This document shows positions 10,401 through 19,554 of a stretch of DNA of 64,000 nt, piece by piece. The DNA lies in the NCBI RefSeq assembly GCF_026262505.1, contig NC_067207.1:18258082-18322081 (forward strand), written 5' to 3'. Origin of the DNA: Trichomonas vaginalis G3. Its lineage: Eukaryota > Parabasalia > Trichomonadida > Trichomonadidae. The position numbers and the translations under genes are program-made. Each line of letters opens with the position of its first letter. The stretch's first letter is position 1. The notes under the pieces were generated by a model. The model was not told the origin of the DNA and did no database searches. It saw only the letters and a program-made list of their open reading frames with translations.

Positions 10401-11828
10401 GTTGTCATTCTTGGTTTTGAGCTTTCTAAGGGCATTAGCAACATCAACAAGCTTCTTGTCCAGCTGTTGCTTCTCAGTTTGGAGTTTTGCAAGTTGAGAA
10501 TCTGAATTTCCTTCATGATCTTGAGCTTCAGCAAGTTTTTGCTTGAGGTCTTCAATTTGTTTGCTATCATCATCAATGATTTGCTTCAATTGTTCGGTTT
10601 CTTCAGAATAAGATTTCTTATTTTCTTCTAATTGCTTTTGAAGCTCAGTAATCTGATTTTGAAGCTCTTCTTCATTGTTGTTGTCATTCCATCCATCTTC
10701 ATTTTCTTGAATTTGGTTTTGGAGCTCAGAATTTTCTTGTTTTAATTTTTCGATCTCAGATTGAAGTTTATCAACAGTATTTGTATTCTCTGTTTGAAGT
10801 TTGGCATTTTCTGCTTTCAAACTTTCAATAATCTTCTGGAATTCGATAATTTGAGATTTGTATTTTTCAATTTCGACGTTTTGAGTTTCATTGTTGAAAT
10901 TTTGTAATTGCATGTTGCTTGTCTTAAGATCGTTGATCTCTTGGTCTTTCTGAGCAATTTGTTTCTTTAATTGAACGACTGCTTTCTTTAATCTTGAAAG
11001 ATCAGAGTTTTTATCGTCTGAACTGGCATCTTTTTGACTTTCTGCTTTCAATTGTTCGTTTTCTTCGGATGATTTCGAATTATTTTGGTTGAGTTCGGCA
11101 ATTTGAGCTTTTAATGAAGCAATTTCATCAGATAATGAATCTTTAGCAGCTAATTGATTCTTTAAGTCTGTAATTTGGGCGTTTAACTCTTGTTCTTTTT
11201 GAGCAAAAGCATTTGTATTTTGTTCTGAGGAATTTGCGGCTAATTTGGCTTGTTCAAGCTCTTCTTTTAATTTGTTGATCTGAATATCTTGATCGGAAAT
11301 TGTTTGGAGAAGAGTTTCTTCGGCCGATTTATCTTCGGACTTAATATTCTCCATTTTTTGTTGTAACTCTGTAGATTCAGTAGAAAGCTTATCAGTTAAC
11401 TCCTTATATTGTTGAATTTGTTGTTGAAGCTCTGAATTCTGATCTTTCATAGTTTTATTTTCAGATTCAAGAGTTTCGATTTTCTGCTCAAATTCTTGAA
11501 CGACTTCTTCTAGTCCAGAATCATTTTGCGATGCTGTACTTGTAGTGTTTTTCATGTTTTCGATTTCTTTTGCAAGATCTTCAATAAGCTTTTCTTTTTC
11601 CTCGATCTTTTTATCGCATTCTGCTAACTCATTAGTAAGAGTTGCAGTGGTTTCTCTTTCTTCGATTAATGCATCAGAACATTTCTGAATTTGTGCTTGA
11701 TACTCTGCCTGAGTGCGTTTTAGTATATCATTTTCTTTTGAAAGAGATTTATTCTTCGCAACATACTTTGCGAGAACCGCCTTCACTTGCTGAATATCTT
11801 CAGACGCAGGAAGGGGAGTCTCCTCCAT
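4452..11828 (-). CDS. Giant coiled-coil golgin with C-terminal GRIP domain
   Basis: This encodes 2458 residues in a single exon. Almost the whole length is Glu/Lys/Gln/Asn/Leu heptad sequence typical of long parallel coiled coils, broken by short acidic linkers containing a Trp-Gly motif (ENGWGEENE and variants, about eight times) and by Asn runs. Residues about 2399-2443 match the GRIP domain: a conserved Tyr (FRIEYLRATLLQFF), then a helix (MAPIILEFIGLDEDQVQDV) and a Trp. GRIP domains bind Arl1-GTP on the trans-Golgi, so the protein probably tethers vesicles there; this role is inferred from the family. Automated annotation often calls such proteins 'viral A-type inclusion protein', which is only low-complexity similarity. 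Residues about 725-1080 and 1345-1705 are near-identical duplicates. Confidence 0.85.
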   Translation of the reverse strand: MEETPLPASEDIQQVKAVLAKYVAKNKSLSKENDILKRTQAEYQAQIQKCSDALIEERETTATLTNELAECDKKIEEKEKLIEDLAKEIENMKNTTSTASQNDSGLEEVVQEFEQKIETLESENKTMKDQNSELQQQIQQYKELTDKLSTESTELQQKMENIKSEDKSAEETLLQTISDQDIQINKLKEELEQAKLAANSSEQNTNAFAQKEQELNAQITDLKNQLAAKDSLSDEIASLKAQIAELNQNNSKSSEENEQLKAESQKDASSDDKNSDLSRLKKAVVQLKKQIAQKDQEINDLKTSNMQLQNFNNETQNVEIEKYKSQIIEFQKIIESLKAENAKLQTENTNTVDKLQSEIEKLKQENSELQNQIQENEDGWNDNNNEEELQNQITELQKQLEENKKSYSEETEQLKQIIDDDSKQIEDLKQKLAEAQDHEGNSDSQLAKLQTEKQQLDKKLVDVANALRKLKTKNDNDQATISKLNEENSSLQKQIEELKQQTANNASYEAEIQNLKKQLQDLQIQNDDIKTENEHLQQEMFENNKSEEIEQQKKQISELQKEISSKSSEIQAKNDEIENLNKEIEQIKKENQELNEELFQNNENNSNDEEIEKLKTQIQSLQKEISDLSQQNNNYKSQVEELKEELEKHQSEQDENGWGEENESEELKSENENLKKQIEELKEQLNQKEDQGQEENGWCNENETEDLKSEIEQLKKENETLKQNNETESLKKQIEELKEQLKQKEDQGQEENGWGEENETEDYKSQISALENEKRTLNKKIKDLANGLKTLKSKNEKLEQQLKENANNGNNDNSKDISVEFNETEEKITELEFENEELRRNNESLSEEKKTLHKQNNKLVSENKTLSDEVSTLREQVEELEEETISTSNELRSEIEHLRSELVVREQELEQTKNNNNNVNNNENNNSNVHSDQSIYEEKISLLKQQLEELKQSQSSNNNNEELEKENISLKKEIEDLKQENEGLQNQLFEGGETNENNNQEKEDEIHKLKSEIEELKKKLESSEQNKEEENNGWGDENTETENIDNLKSEIEELNKKLDESIKSNDEKQKKIEEMKQENEELQTQLFENNSEEEINKFKSQVEELTQKLQESNQKNEELQSQTEKQNNEIDDLKKQKEEENEKLQKEISDLKNEISQLQQKEEENGSDLQKQIEVLKQTNEKNDEDIEQLAKQIDELQTEKEKQNEEINDLKSQLQNVSEIKSENEKQKNEIDDLKKENEELQTQLFEIGNNQEKEEEIHKLKSEIEELKKKLEESEQNKEEENIDNLKSENETLKEEIKRLESDNEQLKKQNSELQQENKSLHQQQSKEEEENGWGEENESEELKSENESLKKQIEELKEQLKQKEDQGQEENGWGDENETEDYKSQISALENEKRTLNKKIKDLANGLKTLKSKNEKLEQQLKDINSNNSTNDNSKDISVEFNETEEKITELEFENEELRRNNESLSEEKKTLQKQNNKLVSENKTLSDEVSTLREQVEELEEETISTSNELRSEIEHLRSELVLREQELEQTKNNNNNVNNNENNNSNVHSDQSIYEEKISLLKQQLEELKQQQQKPFDHEDNNDSDEINKLKKEIEDLKQENEELQNQLFEGGETNENNNQEKEDEIHKLKSEIEELKKKLESSEQNKEEENNGWGDENTETENIENLKSEIEELNKKLNELSKSNDEKQKKIEELEQKLQESQNNKDEEEENIEDLKEQLEQLRRDAITKSKQDQEEIENLKKQIEEKEADIEEITEELEQLRKDSITKAKQDQEEIEKLQNEIQKQKEIIDNLNAEIDELGEKEAEHEDLKDELQQLRKDSLQKAKIDQAEIDRLNAEVSNLKFELENGKENIWGDDDDNEKHKETLTEIIEKLKSEIEDKNSEIEKLEEEISQFEDPTEVKQENKKLKEELDQALRQNAELGNVNEENNKLREQLKQSIDTNELKTLEKKLKEKEEENQKLHDDLNTLQFELNNSIAGLPKINQSESMEIRDEVERLANENKKLSELTKKLEEEKNFLVSQLENVVQRNDYEKELQNVEELKLKLKKAEKDNEELLQQIDELVEQNETENHEKSDAESELKSLKAELAKLKDSEKEYQVLREEVDELTQKIEESETINKELKTIIDQNDTSAAENMYKAQFDELKALVSDLKSQNEDLKKDSENSKQEITKLTEEKTELNANIEKLTQDNSNLSSNVEKLTNEISNLKFQPTAQENVVPAETPVANEVKPSEEAVSTPNEDEKAKLESEKEELVKKNDEMMKQIVLMKNEIEKQNKEFAQMQERFIKANEENMSLRNVASKNKELETQLDQKTANVLSLRKDIDNLKIEFQKDLDAKLAKAAKEFNDLRKKFRVVEQQRNQLAAQIEYDEQQKQTAEAQNQSETKKLQIDTFRIEYLRATLLQFFSQDQKTQEKMAPIILEFIGLDEDQVQDVMRKWKENHRSVLSSFLGN
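6715..7790 (-). repeat. Internal duplication in the golgin gene, copy 2
   Basis: This stretch is nearly identical at the nucleotide level to 8590-9660. The spacing is about 1.87 kb, varying by a few bases because of small in-frame length changes. It encodes residues about 1345-1705. The Asn-run linker and the Trp-Gly acidic linker are both duplicated. Differences are few and mostly in-frame, which indicates recent origin or gene conversion. Confidence 0.85.
8590..9660 (-). repeat. Internal duplication in the golgin gene, copy 1
   Basis: Partner of 6715-7790, coding for residues about 725-1080. The two copies are separated by about 0.8 kb of diverged coiled-coil sequence, so the duplicated module was longer, or later rearrangement separated them. 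Boundaries are approximate. Confidence 0.85.
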
Positions 11829-12203
11829 TTTTAAATTTTAAACTTCTATAAAATTTTAGGGTTCGAAATCTTCTCTCCATATAGATCTTTATTTATTGCT
11901 CAATAAAAATATTCAGCCTTTTTTTTCAGCTAATTTTTATCGCACCATACCTAATGAACTTTCGCACTGTCATCTTCTCTGGAGAGGCCATTACACTGTG
12001 AAGCCTTTTCATAGACGTATTCCTTACAGTGAGAGAGACAGACATTAGTCTAGGGTTTGTTTTCAAAACCAAGAAATGTCTTCTGAGTTCATATTTCAAA
12101 TTAAGAGGCTTACAAGATATTCCGGAAGAAAGATCAAGCAATACTGATATTCATCAACATTTTTTAGCAAATTTCATGAGCAATTCATACGGATCTCCAC
12201 ATA
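11829..12203. other. Intergenic upstream of the golgin gene
   Basis: Spacer of 375 bases. No clear TCA-type initiator is seen next to the golgin ATG. From about 12139 onwards the sequence resembles the 3' flank of the second tRNA gene (12669-12754), so the tRNA and its flank were duplicated in tandem with a period of about 527 bases. Confidence 0.45.
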
Positions 12204-12227
12204 TTAATCAATCGGGAAAAAAAGTAA

Positions 12228-12311
12228 TCCGACCAGCCGGATTTGAACCAATGACTCCGGGATAACCACAATTCTACAGTCCAATGCTCTAACCAACTGA
12301 GCTATGGTCGG
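12228..12311 (-). tRNA. tRNA-Tyr (GTA), intron-containing, diverged copy
   Basis: This folds as a cloverleaf with a 7-bp acceptor stem (CCGACCA with TGGTCGG) and D arm GCTC/GAGC. The anticodon loop starts CTGTAGA, giving anticodon GTA. A roughly 10-base intron sits just 3' of the anticodon loop, the usual eukaryotic position. A and B box sequences are present (TAGCTCAGTTGG and GGTTCAAATCC). Compared with its neighbour at 12755 it has mismatches in the anticodon stem (T opposite C) and T stem (A opposite C), so its function is less certain. Confidence 0.8.
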
Positions 12312-12754
12312 TTTACATTTTTTAGCCTTTATTAGCTTTTATAATAATAAATAAGTACTTTTTCAAAATTTTTGGTAAAAAATTATATTACAGCAGACGA
12401 ATTATGACATCATATCCAGCTATTGAAGCTATATACATTGATCTTAAATGTAAATCCTTCATTAAGTAAGAATCTTGAAAATTGTTTTCAAATCTTTCTT
12501 TTATAATACCTTATAGACAAACATCATCTGATTTTCATCTATATAATTCCAAATAAAACATGATTATCTGCGCTTAATAAGTTCATTTCATTATATACAA
12601 GGATGTTTTTATAATAATTTACAATCAAATGCATATAGATATAAATTATAGAAACCAATACACTATATATTGATATTCATCAACATTTTTTAGCTAATTT
12701 CATGAGCAGTTCATACGGGTCTGCACATATTAATCAAAAAAAATAAAAAAGTAA

Positions 12755-12837
12755 TCCGACCAACCGGATTTGAACCAGTGACCCCGGGATAACCACAATT
12801 CTACAGTCCCATGCTCTTCCAACTGAGCTATGGTCGG
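12755..12837 (-). tRNA. tRNA-Tyr (GTA), intron-containing
   Basis: The cloverleaf is complete and well paired: acceptor CCGACCA/TGGTCGG with discriminator A, D stem GCTC/GAGC, anticodon stem TGGGA/TCCCG with loop CTGTAGA, T arm ACTGG-TTCAAAT-CCGGT and a five-base variable loop. About 10 extra bases after the anticodon loop form the short intron characteristic of eukaryotic tRNA-Tyr. A T run downstream suits RNA polymerase III termination. Confidence 0.93.
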
Positions 12838-12882
12838 TTACATTTCTATTGAAATATTTTTAATTAATGAGGAAAATTTGAT

Positions 12883-15800
12883 AAATATGAATTCTTCTAT
12901 TCATGTTCTTGTTTGATATTAAGGGTCCACTCTCCGGCCAAGCGAAACCTATCCTAAAGGTACATTCACTATTTTTGACAAAATTTTAAATTTTCATGGG
13001 GTTGTAAATCTTATAATAACTAGATGAATAAGGAATGAATCCCAGTATAATGTGCATCATTATATTAAACACTATATGTAAGGCTAATGATTCTATTAAC
13101 ACTTATGAAGATCTATAGTATTTGAGCAGATAAATTTGATAATTTCCAAAAGTCTTATATTTCAAAATTAAAGTGTGCGAATGCATTTAAATGAGAGCAA
13201 AAAGAGATTGATGCTGTTAAAACTAGGTGTTAATTTGCAATTATTTCGCATCACAAGAACTACCCAGTAAATTCGGCTATCTTTCTTTGCAATTATTCTC
13301 CATTATACATATAATATAATGGTTAGGGTTTGAAGAAAAGTTACTAGAGAATTATTGACTTTTGAAATAATGCAGAATTTTACTTGAAGAAATCATTAAT
13401 TTATGAGTTCCAAATTGCTAAGCATGACGAAGGATCATTAAATTTGCTACAATTAAATACACTTATTGCAGAATTAAGATTTTTGAAATTAAAAGTTTGA
13501 AATATTGCCTTTTTGAATAAAATTTAAATTTTATTATATAATCATGATAATATCTTATAAAAATTAAAAGAAAATTTTTAAACCATTCAAATATTTTGAA
13601 TGTCTTATCAATTTAAAATATTAAAAGATAGCTTGATTTTATCATCATTAGTTGTTATCAAAGTTTTCTTCTTTTGATGAACAACAGTAAATGATTTGTT
13701 AATTACTTGTCTTCCTTTTTCGCAGCAAAATCAAAAGTTATGATGATAATCTTGCTCTCAATTTTTGAAACTCTCTGATTTACAAGTAAGCATTCCTTTG
13801 GAAAAGCAGTCCTATTCTGTTTTCAAGATATTTTAAAGCCTCTATTTCATACAATGCGCAGATCTATTCGAAATTGCAAGAACTCTCAAGAAAAATGCAG
13901 CAGCAAAGAAGATTCCATAGTTTCTAGCATCAAAAATTTACAACCTTAATACAACAGTTAAAGAGAAGCTCGAAAAGAAAATATTTAACCATAAAGCTGG
14001 AAACCATTCGATATCTACTATTGGATCTAATAAAAAGTTAATTATAACATATTTAACATGCTATTTGTTGACTTTGTTCCATTATATTACCATATATATC
14101 TTTTTGAAATCTAAAATATTTTTACGATTTTAACCATGTGTTGTTGAAACCATATATCCATCTTAGCTAAAGTATAGTTTATGAGTCTGTCACCATCTAA
14201 CGTATGAATTTTCAAAAATGTCAAATATGTTCATTTTTTCTGTAGATTCAGCCATAATTTCACGTTGTTATACTATTCAACTATTATCTAATATTTTTAT
14301 CGATTTAAATATATGATAAGATGCTTAGTTCTCCTGGAAATCGATTTTTAATCGCAATTTTAACTTTCCAAAAAATTCAAAAATAAAAATCCCTCTCAAT
14401 TTTCTAAGTTTTCTAACTCGCCAAATCTCTAGCCAAATTTTTTTTGGCCCGTATAAATATTGTTAGGCACTATATAGGGATGCTATTTATCCTATTTTCA
14501 TCCCATTTTACTGTTATCGCCTAGTGAATGTACCTTTCCTATCCTTTAATTTCAATATCAAATTTCAAAACTAAGATCAAAATTCTCCAAAATAGTTCAT
14601 GATATTAATATTTTCAAATAGTATTGACGGCTAAAAAAAATTTAAAATGTTATACTCTCTCAATTTTCTGAGAATGAAAAAAAATCTCATTTTAAGTGAT
14701 TTTAAACATAAAATTCTTTATTTTAAGCATGGGGATAACACCTTTTGTTGTGTTATCAATAATGAATTGGTATTCATTGCGTAAAATTGGGAAATTCTTC
14801 CTTCAAAATATTATCTTATAAGATTAATTTCGAGTTGGACAGCCAAATGGTTATAAGTGGGATCATTGGGGATAGATGGTGCATTTATCCTTCTGCGTTC
14901 AAGAATCGATGGCGTGTTTTTTCCATGAGTTGAAGCTCACTAAAGCACTTTTATTTTATGCATTTTATTTTTTATTCATTCTCAAAAATATGAGAGATTA
15001 TAAACATTTAAATTTTATTTTGCAGTCAATACTATGCTAAAATGATATTCAGCAATTTTTGGGGTAGGGATTTTGGGGGGCTCCCTTCGGTCGCTCCCCC
15101 CAAAATCCCTACCCCAAAAGTGAATAACATTTTGCAAAAATTAGTATATCTCAATTACCCTATAATTTTATGAATATGGCACTTTTCGTCGATTTTCAAA
15201 GAATTAAATCGCTTCTATCTCAATAACTAATAAACATATAAGATTTTTGAAAGTATATATATAGTGTACTACATCTCAAGATATTATTAATATGTATTAG
15301 AAAGAATAATATATTGGATTTTGATATCACAAAATGACTTTTCAATTTATTGTAGTTCCTCACAGAGTTGAGATTCTACGGAAAAATATAACATTTATCT
15401 ATAAAGTGAAAATTTAGAGGTATATTTCGTAAGATATTTCCTCTCTGATTACAAGAACTATTGTGAGCTATCAATCTAATGAAAGAGAGCAGATTTGGCC
15501 GTAATGAAAATGCAATACTTCGAAAATCAATGCAAAAAAGATTAATTTGTTAGAAACAATCGACTATGACACTGAATTCTAAGAGCAAACGTTTACATTA
15601 GGATATTTTGATCATTTCCAAATATTGCAAAATTGCATTTAAACAAGTTAAGGAGAATACTATATTAACCGTGTTGTGAGGAAATATAACAATTTTAAAG
15701 ATTTTGCGACAGAATTTGAAAAAATATGAAAATCAGATATATAAAAATTGAATAAAATAACATTATGATGGAATATAAGTAGATGAGCTATTAATGCTGC

Positions 15801-16140
15801 TATGATTTAAAATTGAGTAGTAATGAAATAGAATTTCGAAAAAAATTAATGTAATCGTATGAAAGCTTTGATCCAAATAATTAATATTCGCAAATATTTT
15901 AACCTACTAATAAAATTCTGATTATATTAAGATATTTTAAAAATGAGATTCCAAATTGAATGGTGATGGAGATGAAAATTTTTAAAAATATAAATAAGAG
16001 GATAAATTGATTGAGATATTAACTAGTAAATATTTGAAAAAGTAAATTATTTGAAATCCTTTAAAAATGTTACGGATAAAAGCTATATAAATAAAATGAC
16101 TGGTGTGGTTGGTTAGCTTAATGTGTAATATCAAAAAGAA
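12883..16140. other. Long gene-free AT-rich stretch
   Basis: About 3.3 kb with no credible coding frame on either strand. It holds a 16-base inverted pair (AAAGGTACATTCACTA at 12956-12971 and its complement at 14522-14537) and one very strong GC-rich hairpin at 15057-15119. Otherwise I see only AT-rich sequence. Confidence 0.5.
15057..15119. other. Perfect 24-bp GC-rich hairpin
   Basis: The left arm 15057-15080 and right arm 15096-15119 are perfect complements, with a 15-base loop that contains CTTCGGTCGC. Weaker pairing continues outward for about ten more bases. The stem contains runs of 4, 3 and 6 G, standing out sharply from the AT-rich surroundings. It is either a structured RNA or terminator, or a small mobile hairpin. 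No gene lies within 3 kb on its left or 4 kb on its right. Confidence 0.85.
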
Positions 16141-16144
16141 TTAA

Positions 16145-16440
16145 TGGGTGTTGTGAAGTGAGCAACTTTGAGAAGAATCATTTGTGATTCTTGTCAAAGT
16201 TGAATCAAAGACAACAATTGATAGACAATTGTTGTCTTTGTGTACAACATTCACTTGAATTATAAACAATAACAAGTGTTTGTTGTTCACTGAGCAACTT
16301 TGAGAAGAATCATTTGTGATTCTTGTCAAAGTTGAATCAAAGACAACAATTGATAGACAATGGTTGTCTTGTGTTCGATAAACACGTGTTATTTATGAAT
16401 ATACACGTGTTTGTTGTTCACTGAGCAACTTTAGAAGAAT
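16145..16440 (-). repeat. 134-bp hairpin-rich repeat array, left copy
   Basis: About two units of a 134-base repeat. Each unit contains a perfect 14-bp hairpin (AAAGACAACAATTG, loop ATAGA, complement), a second hairpin around AGAATCA/TGATTCT, and a looser one around CACTTG/CAAGTG. The same units occur in the opposite orientation at 20557-20831. Open frames through it are incidental. Confidence 0.85.
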
Positions 16441-16489
16441 CATTTTGTAATACTTTGAAACACAAAATAGCATATTATGCTTTTATTTA

Positions 16490-16775
16490 TCTATATGTGT
16501 CATTTTGGGAGACATTGTCTATGCAAGTCTCCCAGAATGACACATTCATACACAATCTTCTTCTGATTGTGTATCTTTTGTCAACAAAGTGCAACAGTGC
16601 ACTGTTATTGTGTGCTATGTGTCATTGTGGGAGACATTGTCTATGCAAGTCTCAGAATGACACATTCATACACAATCTTCTTCTGATTGTGTATCTTTTG
16701 TCAACAAAGTGCAACAGTGCACTGTTATTGTGTGCTATGTGTCATTGTGGGAGACATTGTCTATGAAGTCTCCAG
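16490..16775 (+). repeat. 122-bp hairpin satellite, first array
   Basis: Just over two units of the 122-base satellite that also fills 17860-18292, in the same orientation. Each unit folds into a long stem (TGTGTCATT plus GGGAGAC against GTCTCCC plus AATGACACA), a second stem ATACACAATC/GATTGTGTAT, and the palindrome AACAGTGCACTGTT. Confidence 0.9.
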
Positions 16776-17002
16776 AAACAACATGCACATTCTTTCTCAA
16801 CATGTTCTTACACTCTATTAAAACTATTCATAAATACAATTTCAATCTTATCCTCATTTTCTTCCTATTACACGTATCGAATCCCAACCTACTGAAACAC
16901 TTATTCCTCACAATCATTCGCAAATTTTTCTAATCTATGTTTTCTCAACTATTATCCTTTACCTTCATAACAGCATTTAAATATTCCTAATGAAATTTAA
17001 TG
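16776..17002. other. Spacer between satellite and foldback arm
   Basis: AT-rich, with no gene seen. An ATGAAATT at 16990-16997 also occurs at 19089-19096 just outside the other arm and might be a remnant of a target-site duplication. The evidence for that is weak because the left copy is a few bases away from the arm. Confidence 0.3.
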
Positions 17003-17795
17003 TTTTCCTATTAAATACTAATTTACACAAAAATGGTTTTATCAAATCTTTATGAAGTTATTAAATTCCAGATTATATTGCTTACTTTGCAAGCTAACTA
17101 TAATATAGTGTGATAGCCTTATTGAGCTTTGATCAAATACTCCTTCGTCCGTTAAAAATTAAGATGCGTTTAAAAAATCGGAAAAAAATCTTTTGTTTTA
17201 TTTTTAATTTTTCAACCGATAAAACTTTTTAGAAAAACTCCAAATTCCAAGAAATGCTTAGATTCAATATGAAGAACATATTCATACAGTCATTTCGTTT
17301 CAAATTTCAATTTTCAAATCGAACAAAGCTGCAAATTTGAATACTTTACAAAATTTTGAAACGTCTTTTCCCGAATGAATATTGAGTTTCAAGCCGGACA
17401 AGCTATAGCAAAACTGATCCTTATGACCCACTCTATCATTTTGGTTTTTTTTGCAAAACGTGGGTAAAATCCGTGTAAATGCTCAGATACATGTGGCCAA
17501 TAATATTTGAATACTGACAGGTCCGGATATTAGGTTTAAATAGCTGATTTAATTCGAAATATGAAAAAAGATGAAATCTCAATGTAATATAGTAAATTAA
17601 GAATCAGTATGAATGGTTATATGATTTTGATAAAAGAAAACTGAATGAAATAGAAAAAAAATTTGAATCTCAGAATTTAAAAGTAATGAAAGAAGAAAAA
17701 GTGGATTTAGGGGTTTTATGATAGGTTATTGTCGGGTATTAGAAGTAAATATGTTGAAGAGAGATATTCAGTTAATATGAGACAAAATTAAAACA
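17003..17795. repeat. Foldback element, left arm
   Basis: This arm of about 790 bases is the reverse complement of 18298-19087 with very few differences (for example a one-base change in an A or T run). It contains no long frame. Together with the satellite core the structure spans 17003-19087 and has the form of a foldback transposon: long inverted arms around tandem repeats. Confidence 0.9.
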
Positions 17796-17826
17796 CGAAA
17801 AGTGCATAATGCACTCTTGTCGGTCG

Positions 17827-18292
17827 AAGTTCCGCAATCGTATTCTAATTGCGGAAGATTGTCTCATTTTGGGAGACATTGTCTATGCAAGTCTCCCAGA
17901 ATGACACATTCATACACAATCTTCTTCTGATTGTGTATCTTTTGTCAACAAAGTGCAACAGTGCACTGTTATTGTGTGCTATGTGTCATTGTGGGAGACA
18001 TTGTCTATGCAAGTCTCCCAGAATGACACATTCATACACAATCTTCTTCTGATTGTGTATCTTTTGTCAACAAAGTGCAACAGTGCACTGTTATTGTGTG
18101 CTATGTGTCATTGTGGGAGACATTGTCTATGCAAGTCTCCCAGAATGACACATTCATACACAATCTTCTTCTGATTGTGTATCTTTTGTCAACAAAGTGC
18201 AACAGTGCACTGTTATTGTGTGCTATGTGTCATTGTGGGAGACATTGTCTATGCAAGTCTCCCAGAATGACACATTCATACACAATCTTCAA
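17827..18292 (+). repeat. 122-bp hairpin satellite, core of the foldback
   Basis: About three and a half units of the 122-base satellite start near 17860. They are preceded by two extra hairpins, including TTCCGCAAT/ATTGCGGAA around 17829-17855. The units are nearly identical to each other and to those at 16490-16775. Frames running through the units repeat every 122 bases and are not genes. Confidence 0.9.
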
Positions 18293-18297
18293 TTCTT

Positions 18298-19087
18298 GTT
18301 TTAATTTTGTCTCATATTAACTGAATATCTCTCTTCAACATATTTACTTCTAATACCCGACAATAACCTATCATAAAACCCCTAAAGCCACTTTTTCTTC
18401 TATTTTACTTTTAAATTCTGAGATTCAAATTTTTTCTATTTCATTCAGTTTTCTTTTATCAAAATCATATAACCATTCATACTGATTCTTAATTTACTAT
18501 ATTACATTGAGATTTCATCTTTTTTCATATTTCGAATTAAATCAGCTATTTAAACCTAATATCCGGACCTGTCAGTATTCAAATATTATTGGCCACATGT
18601 ATCTGAGCATTTACACGGATTTTACCCACGTTTTGCAAAAAAAACCAAAATGATAGAGTGGGTCATAAGGATCAGTTTTGCTATAGCTTGTCCGGCTTGA
18701 AACTCAATATTCATTCGGGAAAAGACGTTTCAAAATTTTGTAAAGTATTCAAATTTGCAGCTTTGTTCGATTTGAAAATTGAAATTTGAAACGAAATGAC
18801 TGTATGAATATGTTCTTCATATTGAATCTAAGCATTTCTTGGAATTTGGAGTTTTTCTAAAAAGTTTTATCGGTTGAAAAATTAAAAATAAAACAAAAGA
18901 ATTTTTTTCCGATTTTTTAAACGCATCTTAATTTTTAACGGACGAAGGAGTATTTGATCAAAGCTCAATAAGGCTATCACACTATATTATAGTTAGCTTG
19001 CAAAGTAAGCAATATAATCTGGAATTTAATAACTTCATAAAGATTTGATAAAACCATTTTTGTGTAAATTAGTATTTAATAGGAAAA
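18298..19087. repeat. Foldback element, right arm
   Basis: Inverted copy of 17003-17795. The arm ends in GGAAAA at 19087, matching TTTTCC at the start of the left arm. No coding frame is seen. Confidence 0.9.
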
Positions 19088-19554
19088 TATGAAATTAGAT
19101 TAGTCAAACATATAAATTGTTATTATATGAAATGATAACAATTGATAAAACATACAGATTGGAAGATTAGGTGAATTTTTGTGATGAATAGGTGTGTTTG
19201 TATGTAATGCCTCTATAGTATATTCATAATAAAAATTAGTATACTATAAAAACTTGATTTGAGAAGAAAATTAATGTGGAATAAGAAGATTGTAGAGAAA
19301 CGTCTCATTCTGTGAGACAGTCACAAATAATATCTCCTTACCATATCAAATCCTTAAATTTTATATATGCTATTTTTTTAATCTTTTAAAAATTTCTCTT
19401 TAACTCTCTTCAAAGACTTTCTTTTATGTCAAAAATTTGTTTCACTTTGCCCCAACTCATATACTCTAAAAATAATAACAATAGCCAAATATATAAAATT
19501 AATTTTTAATTCATTAAAATTATATTTATTCAAAGTAAATCCTCATATAAACTT
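19088..19554. other. Intergenic, no feature seen
   Basis: AT-rich sequence between the foldback element and the 3' end of the unknown gene at 19555. I see no repeat or structured element. Confidence 0.45.

Larger units (their letters stand above)
12204..12882. repeat. Left inverted arm carrying two tRNA-Tyr genes
   Basis: The reverse complement of this segment recurs at 22066-22746 with no difference in the parts I compared base by base. The arms are about 0.68 kb long and 9.2 kb apart. Each holds two tRNA-Tyr genes and the same 0.44 kb spacer between them. Confidence 0.9.

Noticed and set aside
4452-11828. Reading the golgin as a viral A-type inclusion protein
   Set aside because: That similarity reflects shared Glu/Lys/Gln-rich coiled-coil composition; the GRIP-like C-terminus is a better guide.
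16455-16766. 103-residue frame and its relatives at 17849-18320 that look like a conserved repeated peptide
   Set aside because: They are translations of the 122-bp hairpin satellite; the peptide repeats only because the DNA does, and the hairpins explain the sequence better.
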